A stretch of DNA of 64,000 bases from Bryobacterales bacterium (GCA_019261985.1 JAFAQY010000109.1:1-64000); one strand, 5' to 3'. Positions 27,817-37,785 are shown, counted from the first letter of the stretch. Notes: a model not told the origin generated them from the letters alone. Numbers and translations: made by a program.

Positions 27817-27852
27817 GGGCGGAGTTGTGCCCGCCGAGCCAGAAGCTCGGCG
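27817..27852 (+). repeat. Divergent paired-hairpin repeat
   Basis: Hairpin CGCCGAGC...GCTCGGCG (27832-27852), preceded by a looser GGGCGG...CCCGCC pair. The tail differs from the main family, so membership is uncertain; it could also act as a terminator for the STAS gene. Confidence 0.4.
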
Positions 27853-27933
27853 CGGGTCGGGAGATTGTCCTACCAGGCTGCAAGATTTAGGGAGAATTCC
27901 TGCCATGTGAACGCACTAATAGTAGGATTTCAC

Positions 27934-28596
27934 ATGGTTCCCGTTCGCCAGCGGAAAATTTATAGCATTCTCCTCGCCGACGACCTCACTTTAGTGAGAG
28001 AGGGTTTGGCGGCGCTATGCCACGCGCAGCCGGGCTTTCGCGTTGTCGGTCAATGTTCGGAAGGGGCGGCTGCATTGCGCCTGATCGAGGCCAAGCGCCC
28101 CGACATTGCCGTATTGGACCTGAACCTTGGCGAGCTCCACACGCTGGAGCTGGCGCGCAGAGTGCGGGACGCGAACGTGTCCACCCGGATCGTGGTTCTA
28201 TCGACGCGCCGCGATCGTAAAACGGTGGTGGAAGCTTTGCGCTCCGGCGTGAACGCATTTCTTTTGAAATCGGCTCCTTGGAATCAACTCATAGAGGCGT
28301 TCGATCAGGTGCTGGACGGCGGAGTCTATATTTCGCCGGAGCTGGAGTTGAACAAGATCTTCAATGCGAACGGCAGTGGCGCTGCCGATCCGCTGGAGGA
28401 ACTCAGCGCCCGGGAGCACCAGGTGTTCAGCCTTTTGGTGGAAGGCGTCCGAGCGAAAGAGATCGCCACGCGCCTGCACCTGAGCCCGAAAACAGTGGAT
28501 ACCTACCGCGCCAGCTTAATGCGCAAGCTCGATATTCACGATGTAGCCGGGCTGGTGAAGTTTGCCATTCAGCGCGACTTGACTTCCACAGTTTAA
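27934..28596 (+). CDS. LuxR/NarL-family response regulator
   Basis: About 220 residues from ATG 27934 (MVPVRQRKIYSILLADD); the open frame continues 23 codons upstream but without receiver character. The receiver domain has the acidic pair in LLADD, phospho-Asp in VLDLNLGE and Lys in AFLLKSA. The C-terminal LuxR helix-turn-helix is typical (SAREHQVFSLLVEG, AKEIATRLHLSPKTVDTYRASLMRKL). TAGGAT lies 5 bases before the ATG and may serve either as ribosome binding site or as a -10 box. No partner kinase adjoins; the RsbW/STAS pair upstream may be functionally linked. Confidence 0.9.
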   Translation: MVPVRQRKIYSILLADDLTLVREGLAALCHAQPGFRVVGQCSEGAAALRLIEAKRPDIAVLDLNLGELHTLELARRVRDANVSTRIVVLSTRRDRKTVVEALRSGVNAFLLKSAPWNQLIEAFDQVLDGGVYISPELELNKIFNANGSGAADPLEELSAREHQVFSLLVEGVRAKEIATRLHLSPKTVDTYRASLMRKLDIHDVAGLVKFAIQRDLTSTV

Positions 28597-28613
28597 TCGC
28601 AGGCGCGAAGCGG

Positions 28614-29495
28614 CTACTGGCCGGCCGGAGCACCGCAATTGCGCTGGCACTTGGCCGGCATTTTGAATTGGTCCTTGATTTTGTCGCGGAAGGCCGGATA
28701 CATCGTCTCAGGTCCGCCAAGCGCGGCTTCCCGCGGAATTCCGTACAGGTTGAACATCTCATCCAGGAAAGGATTTTTCCCGGGAAGATTGTGCGGGACG
28801 CGGCCCACCTCCACGCCTTCGTCACCCGGAATGCAGGGCGGGCCGCCGGAGTTCATCAGGTTGGTGGTGAGCACAAAGGTGCGGGTGATGTAGTAGGGCT
28901 CACTCAGGTAAATCGGGTCGTCGAGCTGCGAGGCGAGCGTCAACAGATCGCCATGGCGGATGAAGTGCGTAATCATGGTGGCCTGGTCGCTGGTCATCAC
29001 GCCGTTGCGGCGCAGGTAGCCAGTGAGCATATGCGTTGTGGTCGCGGTTAGAACATTGCCGTCCCACACGCCGGTGGTGAAACCCGCCTGACTGTGCGGC
29101 GCGTTCTTGGATGGACGCGGACGGCCATCCATCCAGATGGTCATGGGCGCGCGATCCTCCCATGCGCCAACCACCCACGCGACGGTCCGGCCGGTGAGGG
29201 GGTCGGTTTCGTTCCAGAGCCGCACGCCGAAGGTTCCGATCATCATATGCCACTGCGAGTAGAATGCGCAGATGCGTTCCGGCATTGAAAGCTGCGACTG
29301 CGAATAGCTGAGCGCCTTGGCCCGGCCCGATTCGTTAAAGGGAACGCCTGCGAAGTCGACGGGATTCGGGCCGGCGCCGCGCTCGAGCGCGTCTTCATGG
29401 TTCTTCGATTGCCACGATCCGGAAAGATCAATTTGCGCCAGCGCGGGAATGCCCGCGAATATCATCATCGGAACCGCGATGTTTGTTATCCTCAT
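28614..29495 (-). CDS. Secreted protein of unknown function (paralogue A)
   Basis: 293 residues from ATG 29495 (MRITNIAVPMMIFAGIPALAQ, a signal peptide), chosen because GGGAGAAAG lies 8 bases upstream; an ATG 16 codons earlier lacks this. The mature protein begins IDLSGSW and contains FYSQWHMMIG, TTHMLTGYLRRNGVMTSDQA, HFIRHGDLLTL and DPIYLSEPYYITRTF. The last third carries four Cys, two close together (CQRNC). The block from TTHM to the end of ITRTF resembles the 262-residue neighbour (TTHLKAGYLRKNGVPYSENA, DPRYLREPFIITSHF), so they are paralogues. No catalytic motif recognised. Confidence 0.72.
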   Translation of the reverse strand: MRITNIAVPMMIFAGIPALAQIDLSGSWQSKNHEDALERGAGPNPVDFAGVPFNESGRAKALSYSQSQLSMPERICAFYSQWHMMIGTFGVRLWNETDPLTGRTVAWVVGAWEDRAPMTIWMDGRPRPSKNAPHSQAGFTTGVWDGNVLTATTTHMLTGYLRRNGVMTSDQATMITHFIRHGDLLTLASQLDDPIYLSEPYYITRTFVLTTNLMNSGGPPCIPGDEGVEVGRVPHNLPGKNPFLDEMFNLYGIPREAALGGPETMYPAFRDKIKDQFKMPAKCQRNCGAPAGQ

Positions 29496-29509
29496 GTTCG
29501 ACTTTCTCC

Positions 29510-30298
29510 CTACCATTTGGCCGAGCACGGCGTCTGTTTCCAACCCTCATCGCCGGCCTGCTTCTTGAAATGCGAAGTGATAATGAACGGCTCGCGCAGA
29601 TACCGCGGGTCGGTCGTCACGGTGGTGACCACGAGCATGGTGTCGCCGTTACGCTCCTTTATCATGTCGAAGTACTCCGTAAGAGTGGCGTTTTCGCTAT
29701 ACGGAACCCCGTTTTTGCGCAGATACCCGGCCTTGAGGTGGGTGGTCGCGACCTTGAGTGTTCCCTTCCCTTGCGGCGGAGCGTCCGCGGCCGCGCCACT
29801 GCCGCCCCGGCCTGCGGCCGTGATCTCCCATGTTGCGACGGAATCGCCTTGCAGGCTCGGCGCGCCCGCTTGAGGCTTCCAATCACTAAAGTGGAACAAG
29901 CGCGTTTGCGTTCCGGAATCCATATCCAGGCGCAACGTCTGGTCGTCCTGCCACGTGAAATGCAGATGGCCCGGCACGCGAAGCAGCGCCGGCGCGCCGT
30001 ATGATTTGCACTGCTCGCCGGCGGCTTCGTCCTTGGCCGGATCCCAGGCATCAGCGACTTTGCGCGCCTCTGCCGTCATCGGCACGCCCTGATAATCGCC
30101 GGGCGCCGGCGTAACCATCCGGAACCGCCAATCTTCATTCACGATAGAAACCCAGTAGCCTGTGAGGTCGATCGGCGCCATGGCCTTCGCGGTAGCCGCG
30201 CCGCCTCCTCGTCCGCCGCGACCTTGCGCTTGCAAAAGCGCTGGCGCTGCAATCGCGATCACTAGCGCCAAACATTGATTTGAGATTCGAACTGTCAT
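29510..30298 (-). CDS. Secreted protein of unknown function (paralogue B)
   Basis: 262 residues with a signal peptide (cleaved near LLQAQG) and a Gly/Arg-rich spacer (GRGGRGGGAA). The body has DLTGYWVSIVNEDWRFRM, a WQDDQTLRLDMD strand region, TTHLKAGYLRKNGVPYSENA and DPRYLREPFIITSHFKK. It resembles the downstream paralogue and has the flavour of DUF-type lipocalin-like secreted proteins abundant in Solibacter relatives. It lies 22 bases after the MBL-fold gene and 14 bases before paralogue A; the three very probably form one operon. Confidence 0.72.
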   Translation of the reverse strand: MTVRISNQCLALVIAIAAPALLQAQGRGGRGGGAATAKAMAPIDLTGYWVSIVNEDWRFRMVTPAPGDYQGVPMTAEARKVADAWDPAKDEAAGEQCKSYGAPALLRVPGHLHFTWQDDQTLRLDMDSGTQTRLFHFSDWKPQAGAPSLQGDSVATWEITAAGRGGSGAAADAPPQGKGTLKVATTHLKAGYLRKNGVPYSENATLTEYFDMIKERNGDTMLVVTTVTTDPRYLREPFIITSHFKKQAGDEGWKQTPCSAKW

Positions 30299-30320
30299 GG
30301 TTACTCTCTTATGAAGGGCG

Positions 30321-31301
30321 CTACTTTTTCGCCGTCAGGCTCTTGTATATGGACTCGACGAAGGCGCTTGTCGAACCCTCCTGCGTGCCGTACTCGGTTT
30401 CGTACGGCTTGGCAGGATGCGCAGCCTTGATCTGATCGAGCGTCATGCCCTGTTTGATCATGTCCTGAATCACGTCTCGCACGATCACCACCATGTCGCG
30501 ATAATCCACCACGTCGAGTTGTTCGCAGACCCGGCCGTGACCGGGGATGACGTACGTGCCGACCCCTTCGTAAATAAACGGCACGGGTGGAATCGCCAGC
30601 TCGATGAGCTTATTTAGCGCGTCGATTTCACCTTGAATGCTCCCGCCCTTCGCCACATCGATGACCGGAAAACGCGTGGTGTCCAGAACGTCGCCCGCGG
30701 CGACGACATCGGACTTACGGAAAAAAGCGAAGCTATCGGAGTCGCTGTGGGCGGCTGGCTGATACAGGACCTCGATCGCCTCATCATTCATGCGCATGTA
30801 CTTACGATTCGTGTAGAACGCCTCGGTGGGCCAACTTTCGGCTGGAAAGGGAGACTTCTGCCCGGTGGGAGCGCTCATCCGTTTCAGGATGCTTTCATGC
30901 GCGAGAATCGCCGCCGCACCGCCGTTGGTCATCGCGTTCGCGAAACCAGTGTTGCCGAGCGCGTTAGTGAAGATCGTGGTCCCCGATTTCGCGAGCTTGC
31001 CGTTGCCGCCGGCGTGGTCCGCTTCCGGGCTGGTATTTATGATGTACCGGACTGGCAGCGGCGTGAGCCTTTTGATCGCGGCAATTACGCGGTCGCTTGC
31101 GGCCTCCGAGCCGGCATCCACCAGCACGACTCCGTCAATGCCGATCTGGACGCCGATGTTGCCGCCCGCGCCGGCAATCATGTAAAAGTTCGGCCGGACC
31201 TGGACCACATCGAGCCCATCATCCGGTTCTGCCGCGAAACTCAAAACCGCGCTGCACGCGAGCAAACCGAAAGCGGCGACAATTATTGGGCCGGAACGCA
31301 T
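30321..31301 (-). CDS. Secreted MBL-fold metallohydrolase-like protein
   Basis: About 326 residues from ATG 31301 (MRSGPIIVAAFGLLACSAVLSF, signal peptide), with GGGAG 8 bases upstream. The metallo-beta-lactamase fold is visible: GVVLVDAGSEA, then TSPEADHAGG where HxHxDH is expected, AAHSDSD, VVAAGDVL and VIPGHGRV. The two leading His of the zinc-1 site are replaced (Ser and Glu), while the Asp-His pair, the later His and the last GHG are kept, so at least one metal site could remain. Substrate unknown. It heads an operon with two related secreted proteins. Confidence 0.85.
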   Translation of the reverse strand: MRSGPIIVAAFGLLACSAVLSFAAEPDDGLDVVQVRPNFYMIAGAGGNIGVQIGIDGVVLVDAGSEAASDRVIAAIKRLTPLPVRYIINTSPEADHAGGNGKLAKSGTTIFTNALGNTGFANAMTNGGAAAILAHESILKRMSAPTGQKSPFPAESWPTEAFYTNRKYMRMNDEAIEVLYQPAAHSDSDSFAFFRKSDVVAAGDVLDTTRFPVIDVAKGGSIQGEIDALNKLIELAIPPVPFIYEGVGTYVIPGHGRVCEQLDVVDYRDMVVIVRDVIQDMIKQGMTLDQIKAAHPAKPYETEYGTQEGSTSAFVESIYKSLTAKK

Positions 31302-31396
31302 GTTGAACACTCCCTACATGTATGCAATGCGGGCGAGACCAGCCCGCATATTCCTAGCTATCTTGGCAGGACGTAAAGGATGAGTCAAGCGCCTCA

Positions 31397-31403
31397 GCCG
31401 CGT
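31397..31403 (+). repeat. Target-site duplication, left copy
   Basis: GCCGCGT directly precedes the left inverted repeat; the identical 7-mer follows the right end at 33239-33245. Confidence 0.85.
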
Positions 31404-31429
31404 TGGGCGCACGACACCAAAATGATGGA

Positions 31430-31458
31430 TTGAAGATTTGGGCGGATTCTCGTATAAT
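31430..31458 (+). promoter_or_regulatory. IS-borne sigma-70-like promoter
   Basis: TTGAAG (31430-31435), a 17-base spacer and TATAAT (31453-31458), close to the vegetative consensus. It drives the IS frames. Confidence 0.7.
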
Positions 31459-31460
31459 TC

Positions 31461-31480
31461 TGTAAGCGGTTCCGCTTACA
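31461..31480 (+). promoter_or_regulatory. Perfect palindrome at IS transcription start
   Basis: TGTAAGCGG and CCGCTTACA separated by TT, three bases after the -10 box. It may be a repressor operator covering the start site, or a 9-bp stem at the 5' end of the mRNA. Confidence 0.6.
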
Positions 31481-31489
31481 GAGAGGAGA

Positions 31490-31888
31490 ATGGATTTGGC
31501 AAGCGATTCGGATCGTGTGGGGCAGTTGCAAACTCAGACACGGGATCTCAAGCACGCCATCGGCGGGCTGGGCGATCTGTTCCCGGGTTCGCTGGTGGAG
31601 TACTTCCGCAAATGCGGCAATGCAAATTGTCACTGCGCCAAGAAAACCTCCAAGGGCCACCCGGGCTTTATCGTCACCCGTGAGGTGCGTGGGAAAACCA
31701 GTACCAAAACGGTGCCCAGCCATGCTGTCGAGCGGGTCCGGACGGCCACGGAGGAGTATAAACGCTTCCGCCAACTCAGTCATGAGTTGATCGAGGCGAG
31801 CGCCGAGTTGGGCGAGCTACAGCTGCGAGAGACGGGCGCGGAGGAAGACGTTAAAAAAAACCGCACTCGGCGGCGAGTTCGAGGCTGA
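31490..31888 (+). CDS. IS-encoded zinc-finger-like accessory frame (DUF6788-like)
   Basis: 132 residues. A central motif EYFRKCGNANCHCAKK followed by HPGFIVTREVRGKTSTKTV resembles the small DUF6788-type protein often found next to ISKra4-family transposases; flanking segments are helical. AGAGGAG lies only 2 bases before the ATG, so an in-frame TTG two codons later (7 bases away) may be the actual start. Its 3' end overlaps the upstream part of the transposase frame across a run of eight A (31853-31860), beyond which the transposase frame lies at +1. This suggests a fusion by recoding or, equally, independent expression. Confidence 0.7.
   Translation: MDLASDSDRVGQLQTQTRDLKHAIGGLGDLFPGSLVEYFRKCGNANCHCAKKTSKGHPGFIVTREVRGKTSTKTVPSHAVERVRTATEEYKRFRQLSHELIEASAELGELQLRETGAEEDVKKNRTRRRVRG
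31853..31860 (+). promoter_or_regulatory. A8 run at the frame change between IS frames
   Basis: Eight consecutive A where the first frame would have to shift by +1 (or -2) to enter the transposase frame. Transcriptional or ribosomal slippage is plausible but the direction is not the usual -1. Confidence 0.4.
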
Positions 31889-33209
31889 GCTTAACAGGGA
31901 ACTCCAAAATTTTCTGGAACGCCAGGATATCGAAGACCTGGATCTGGAGGCGCTGGAGAACACGGCCAAGCGCGCGGCGCTGCAAATGGCTGCGCGCCTG
32001 ATTCAGAAGCACCTCAACGCCGACCACTCCGACGGTAGCCAATCCCGTCTGCCCTGCTCCTGCGGGCAGACGGCGCGCTATGCCGGCCGGCGGCGCAAAT
32101 GCGTGCAAAGCGCCCTCGGAGCGATGGAATTGGAGCGGGCGTATTATCACTGCCGCGATTGCGGCGCCGGTTTCTTTCCGCGCGACCGAAACTTGAAAAT
32201 CGAACATGGCTCCGTATCGCCGGCGGTGTTGCGCATGATCGGAACGGTCGGCGCGATGGTCAGCTTTGAAGAGGGCAGCACGTTGTTGCAGGAGTTGGCC
32301 GGCGTGAAAGTAGAAAGCAAGCAGGTGGAGCGGTGGGCGGAGAAACTGGGGGCCGAAATCGCTGCCGATGAGAAACTTAACAGCCAGCCGTCCGATTCCG
32401 CGCCCCTGCCCAAAACATTGTATTTAGGCTTGGACGGGACGGGCGTGCCTATGCGATCCTCCGAACTCGCGGGCAAGCCGGGTAAGCAAGCCGATGGCAG
32501 CGCTAAAACCAGAGAGGTGAAATTGTGCACCATCTGGAGCGCCGAGGCGCGTGGTCGCGATGAACGGCCGCAGCGCGATGTAGGCTCGGTGAGCTATTCC
32601 GCCGCCATCGAAAGCGCCGCGACCCTGGATACCGACGCCGTGCCCTCCGAGTTCACCCAGCGCGTCTTGCGCGAGGCCACGCGGCGACGCTTCCCCCGGG
32701 CTGAACGGACGGTGATCCTGGGCGACGGCGCTGCTTGGATTTGGAAAATTGCTCAGGAGTTGTTCCCGCGCGCCGTCCAGATTGTCGACCGCTTCCATGT
32801 AAAATAGCACCTGAGTGAACTCTCCAAAATTCTTTATGCTCAGCCGAAGCAGGCCGATGACTGGGCGGAGCGTCGCCACCAGGAACTGGATTCGGGTCGC
32901 TTCCAGGATCTACTCCGCGCCGTTCGCCGTCACGCGGATGCGCATGAGCAGGCGCGGCAATGCTTCCAATACCTGCATCGGAATCGCGAGCGAATGCGTT
33001 ATCCGCAATTCGAGGCAGAGGGCCTCTGTACTTCTACCGGGGTCGTGGAAGCCGGATGCAAGCTCGCCATCGGCACGCGACTCAAGCGCACCGGCATGCA
33101 TTGGACGGTCTCCGGCGCCAATGCCATCATCGCCCTACGTTGCTCGAAATTGAGCGGGCGTTTTCAAGATTTTTGGGAGCGGCGCACTGATCGCCCTAGA
33201 GCCGCCTGA
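31860..33209 (+). pseudogene. ISKra4-family transposase with in-frame amber codon
   Basis: The frame runs from the A8 region to TGA at 33207-33209. No ATG, GTG or TTG occurs in it before ATG 31986. Recognisable blocks are a zinc-ribbon (CSCGQTARYAGRRRK, CRDCGAGFFPRD), TVGAMVSFEEG, YLGLDGTGVPMRSSELAGK, TREVKLCTIWSAE, GDGAAWIWKIAQELFP and QIVDRFHVK; then TAG 32805-32807; then, in the same frame, HLSELSKILYAQPKQ, RMRYPQFEAEGLC, STGVVEAGCKLAIGTRLKR and GMHWTVSGANAIIALRC. Family members read FHxK-E/K-HL at this point, so a single substitution (GAG or AAG to TAG) explains the stop. All other conserved blocks are intact, so the lesion is recent. Confidence 0.85.
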
Positions 33210-33238
33210 AATCCTGTCACTTTTCTGTCGTGCGCCCA

Positions 33239-33245
33239 GCCGCGT
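33239..33245 (+). repeat. Target-site duplication, right copy
   Basis: GCCGCGT, identical to 31397-31403. Confidence 0.85.
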
Positions 33246-33430
33246 TCCGTCCGTTAGCGCGGTAGTGGCTTACGCTTCTGGATCGGCTACCGCGGCCGCA
33301 AGGCTTGCAGTACGTGCTTCCCGTCCATTCCGGCCGTTCTTCAGGTTCAGGTGCCAACTCACCCCAAAACGATGTCCCGTGCGGAGTGGTCATTATTTCT
33401 AGGAATTTTAAGCCACTGTCCTGCCCCTGG

Positions 33431-33459
33431 AAGTATACTTGTCTTGTGAAAGTCAAGAC
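33431..33459 (+). promoter_or_regulatory. mazEF-like promoter/operator
   Basis: AAGTATACTT (33431-33440) is a perfect palindrome containing the -10 box TATACT (33434-33439). GTCTTG (33441-33446) and CAAGAC (33454-33459) form a second inverted repeat over the GTG start at 33446. The -10 box ends 6 bases before the start codon, implying a leaderless, autoregulated transcript. Confidence 0.6.
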
Positions 33460-33667
33460 ATCTATCACACTTCCACAAGAACTACTCGTTCGCTTGGATC
33501 GCGTGGACAAGAACCGGTCCGCCGTGCTGGAGCGCGCTGCCCTCGCGTATTTGGCGGATCTCGACCGCCAGGCTCGGGATCGCCGCGACGTTTCCATCAT
33601 CGATCGCAACGCGAAGCGCCTAAATCGTGAAGCCGAAGATACCCTCGAGTATCAACGGATCCCGTGA
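33446..33667 (+). CDS. Ribbon-helix-helix antitoxin (MazE-like partner)
   Basis: 73 residues from GTG 33446 ([20 protein letters not shown]). The N-terminal strand-helix-helix [30 protein letters not shown] is a ribbon-helix-helix DNA-binding domain; the acidic/basic C-terminal tail would wrap the toxin. No Shine-Dalgarno sequence; TATACT is placed for a leaderless message. The stop overlaps the GTG of the MazF-like gene (GTGA, 33664-33667), giving the standard antitoxin-toxin order. The module sits about 200 bases right of the insertion sequence. Confidence 0.85.
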   Translation: MKVKTSITLPQELLVRLDRVDKNRSAVLERAALAYLADLDRQARDRRDVSIIDRNAKRLNREAEDTLEYQRIP

Positions 33668-33990
33668 GGCGCGGGGAGTTGTATCTGGTACGCAAACCAG
33701 GCTCTCGGGACCCTCGCAAGCAACGAGTGTTCGTCATTGTCAGCCGGCAGGCGTTAGTCGATTCACGATTCTCCACGGTAATCTGTGCCCCAATCTACTC
33801 CAGGCACGATGGTTTGAGCACCCAGGTTCCCATTGACCCCAGTGAAGGCCTGAAGCGGGAATCGAGTATTCACTGCGATGAACTTGTGAGTCTTCCCAAG
33901 TCCGCGCTCACCCACTATATGGGCAGCCTCGAATCTGCGGCACTGGAGTATTTAGATTCAGCCCTGGCAATCTCGCTAGGGCTGCGGTGA
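33664..33990 (+). CDS. MazF/PemK-family toxin
   Basis: 108 residues from GTG. MazF blocks are [57 protein letters not shown] and [12 protein letters not shown]. Members are sequence-specific mRNA endoribonucleases neutralised by the upstream antitoxin. Length and all segments are normal, so this module looks functional, unlike three other toxin loci in the window. Confidence 0.9.
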   Translation: MRRGELYLVRKPGSRDPRKQRVFVIVSRQALVDSRFSTVICAPIYSRHDGLSTQVPIDPSEGLKRESSIHCDELVSLPKSALTHYMGSLESAALEYLDSALAISLGLR

Positions 33991-34176
33991 CCGACGTGCC
34001 ACGTGGAATCGAATACGGGCAATCGAAAGCTGCTCGCAAATCTTGCCGCTAGGTGATTATCGACCTCCGCGTGACGGGTTCCGGAACTTTCGCGCCATTG
34101 GAGGGATTGATGTAAATCGAATGCATAATCCTTCGCGATTTTTAATTTGCAGCCCTGGCGATCTAGACTGCTACAC

Positions 34177-35859
<1,683 letters not shown>

Positions 35860-36000
35860 CCACTAACCGCGCGCGCGAGCTCTTAAGCCCCGTTGTCTTC
35901 GAGAAAGCGCGACCGCCGTTCGCAACAAGTATAGAACACGAGCTACATTCCTCATGCAAGGGTACCTCATCATAATCGCGCAAAATCAAGTGCGGCTGTG

Positions 36001-37767
36001 TTACTCTGCGGCGATACCCGCCGCCCGCTGCGCCGCCTCCAGCCGATTCAGTTCCGACATCCAATCGAGTGCTTCGCGCACACGTCCTTCCCGCTCAGCC
36101 GTCTTGACGCGCAGCTTCAGCTCGTCCATCTGTTTTTTTCTTAACCCCGCCTCCAGCCGCCGCAGACAGGCCTGGGCCTGGTGAAAGTGTGCCTGCTCAT
36201 CACTGATCTCATCGGCAGCCGCGACCTCGTGCAAGAGCGTCTGTGCGGGTCCGGTAAGCCGCGATTCCAGCGCCGCGAAGGCCGCGGCTCCTTCCAAATC
36301 CGCCGTGTGGCGTAGCGCCTCGAAGATGTCGCGGGTGGAGAAGCCATCAATCATTTGTGGCGCGAGCAGCGGTAAAATCTCACGCCGCGCGCGATCGCTG
36401 CCTAAAAACGCGCCGAGCAAAATACGTTCTATTGCCGGAACCTGCGTGGTTACCCGGGTCCTGGCCTCCGGCGCCCGGCGATCCGTTACCGCGCGCTTCA
36501 ATTGATCGAGTACGAGGCCGCGCTCGAGGCCAAGGTAGCCTGCCAAATCATCCGCCACGGCTGCCCGTTCGAGCTTATCGGTAATTTTTTGCACCGCCGG
36601 AAGCAGAGACTTGAACGCGTCTACGCGGCCCTCCGGCGTCCGCATATCGAATTTCGTGCGCGCGCGGTCCGCCAACCAATGAAAATATCCACTCGCCGCC
36701 TCCAGCTTGGCGCGGTAAGCCTCCTGGCCGAAGTTCTTTACGTATTCGTCCGGGTCGAGGCCGCTTTCGAGCGTTACCACCTTTACGTGCATTCCCTCAT
36801 CCAAAAAGATCGGAATCGCCCGCTCGGCGGCATTCGCTCCGGCCGTATCGGGGTCGAAATTCACGATGACCGAGTCGGCGTGGCGATGAATTGCCTTCAC
36901 CTGATTCGGCGTCAAGGCGGTTCCGCAGCTCGCCACGACTTCGTGCACTCCCGCCGCGTAGGTTCCGATCACGTCCATATAGCCTTCCACCAACACGCCG
37001 CGATTCAGGCGGCGCATCGATTCTTTGGCGCGGTGCAGGCTGTAAAGGACCGATGCTTTCCGGTAGATGGGCGTTTCGGGAGAATTCAAATACTTGGGCT
37101 GATCGTCGTCGCGCATGGCGCGGCCGCCGAAAGCGATCGGCTTGCCGGTCTCGTTATGAATCGGAAACATCAGGCGGCCGCGAAAGGAATCGTAAAGACC
37201 GCCGCCTTCTTGCCGCCGCCGGACCAGCCCCGACGCGTCGAGAAAATCCTGCGGAAAGCCGGCTTCGTTCAGGCGGCGCACCAGACTCTGGCCAGATGGA
37301 TCGGCGTAGCCCAAGCCGAATTGTTCGATCGTTTCGGGCGAGACCCCGCGGCGCTCCAAATAAGCGCGGGCTTCCGCTCCTTGCGGCGAGCGCAGATTGT
37401 TTTGAAAAAGCTGCGCGCCGATGGAATGCATTTCCATCAATGCCGAGCGCAGCTTCGTTTCGGCATCCGAATAATCGGAGCGTTTCGGCAGTGGGATGCC
37501 GTTGCGCTCCGCCAGGAGTTTCAGGGCTTCCCAGAAGGTCATCCCCTCGATTTCCATGACGAACTTGATCATGTCTCCACCGACACCGCACCCGAAACAC
37601 TTATAAAACTGGCGGGTTTGGTTGACGGAAAATGAAGGGGTTTTTTCCTGGTGAAAAGGACACAGTCCGGTGTAGCGTCCCGAGGTTCCCACGCGGCGAA
37701 GACGGACGTACTCGCCGACAACCTTGACGATGTCGATCGAGGATTTGAGCTGCTCGGCGAAATCCAT
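36001..37767 (-). CDS. dnaG: DNA primase
   Basis: 588 residues. N-terminal CHC2 zinc finger (Cys36 and His39 in LCPFHQEKTPSF, then YKCFGCG), catalytic core with TOPRIM motifs (LVEGYMDVIG, VIVNFDPDTAGANAAERA), and a C-terminal helicase-binding domain. It synthesises RNA primers at the replication fork with DnaB. The C-terminus is Ala/Glu/Arg-rich and variable as usual. ATG at 37767 is preceded by AAGAG. It is followed by rpoD. Confidence 0.97.
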   Translation of the reverse strand: MDFAEQLKSSIDIVKVVGEYVRLRRVGTSGRYTGLCPFHQEKTPSFSVNQTRQFYKCFGCGVGGDMIKFVMEIEGMTFWEALKLLAERNGIPLPKRSDYSDAETKLRSALMEMHSIGAQLFQNNLRSPQGAEARAYLERRGVSPETIEQFGLGYADPSGQSLVRRLNEAGFPQDFLDASGLVRRRQEGGGLYDSFRGRLMFPIHNETGKPIAFGGRAMRDDDQPKYLNSPETPIYRKASVLYSLHRAKESMRRLNRGVLVEGYMDVIGTYAAGVHEVVASCGTALTPNQVKAIHRHADSVIVNFDPDTAGANAAERAIPIFLDEGMHVKVVTLESGLDPDEYVKNFGQEAYRAKLEAASGYFHWLADRARTKFDMRTPEGRVDAFKSLLPAVQKITDKLERAAVADDLAGYLGLERGLVLDQLKRAVTDRRAPEARTRVTTQVPAIERILLGAFLGSDRARREILPLLAPQMIDGFSTRDIFEALRHTADLEGAAAFAALESRLTGPAQTLLHEVAAADEISDEQAHFHQAQACLRRLEAGLRKKQMDELKLRVKTAEREGRVREALDWMSELNRLEAAQRAAGIAAE

Positions 37768-37785
37768 TCAGCGCTCTTGGTTAGA

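Larger units (their letters stand above)
31404..33238 (+). mobile_element. ISKra4-family insertion sequence, 1,835 bp, transposase interrupted
   Basis: Bounded by inverted repeats that share 13 identical bases, TGGGCGCACGACA (31404-31416, and the complement at 33226-33238), with weaker similarity for about another 10 bases. Flanked by a 7-bp duplication GCCGCGT. It carries its own promoter, a palindrome at the expected start of transcription, a small zinc-finger-like first frame and a transposase of the ISKra4 type. The transposase frame is broken by a needed frame change and by TAG at 32805-32807, so this copy is probably inactive unless recoded. Confidence 0.9.

Noticed and set aside
31490-33209. 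Standard -1 programmed frameshift joining the two IS frames
   Set aside because: The transposase frame lies at +1 relative to the first frame across the A8 run, so a -1 shift would not reach it.
33217-33609. Minus-strand frame of 130 codons between the IS and the mazEF-like module
   Set aside because: It overlaps the antitoxin and its promoter, and runs into the IS end; no recognisable domain.
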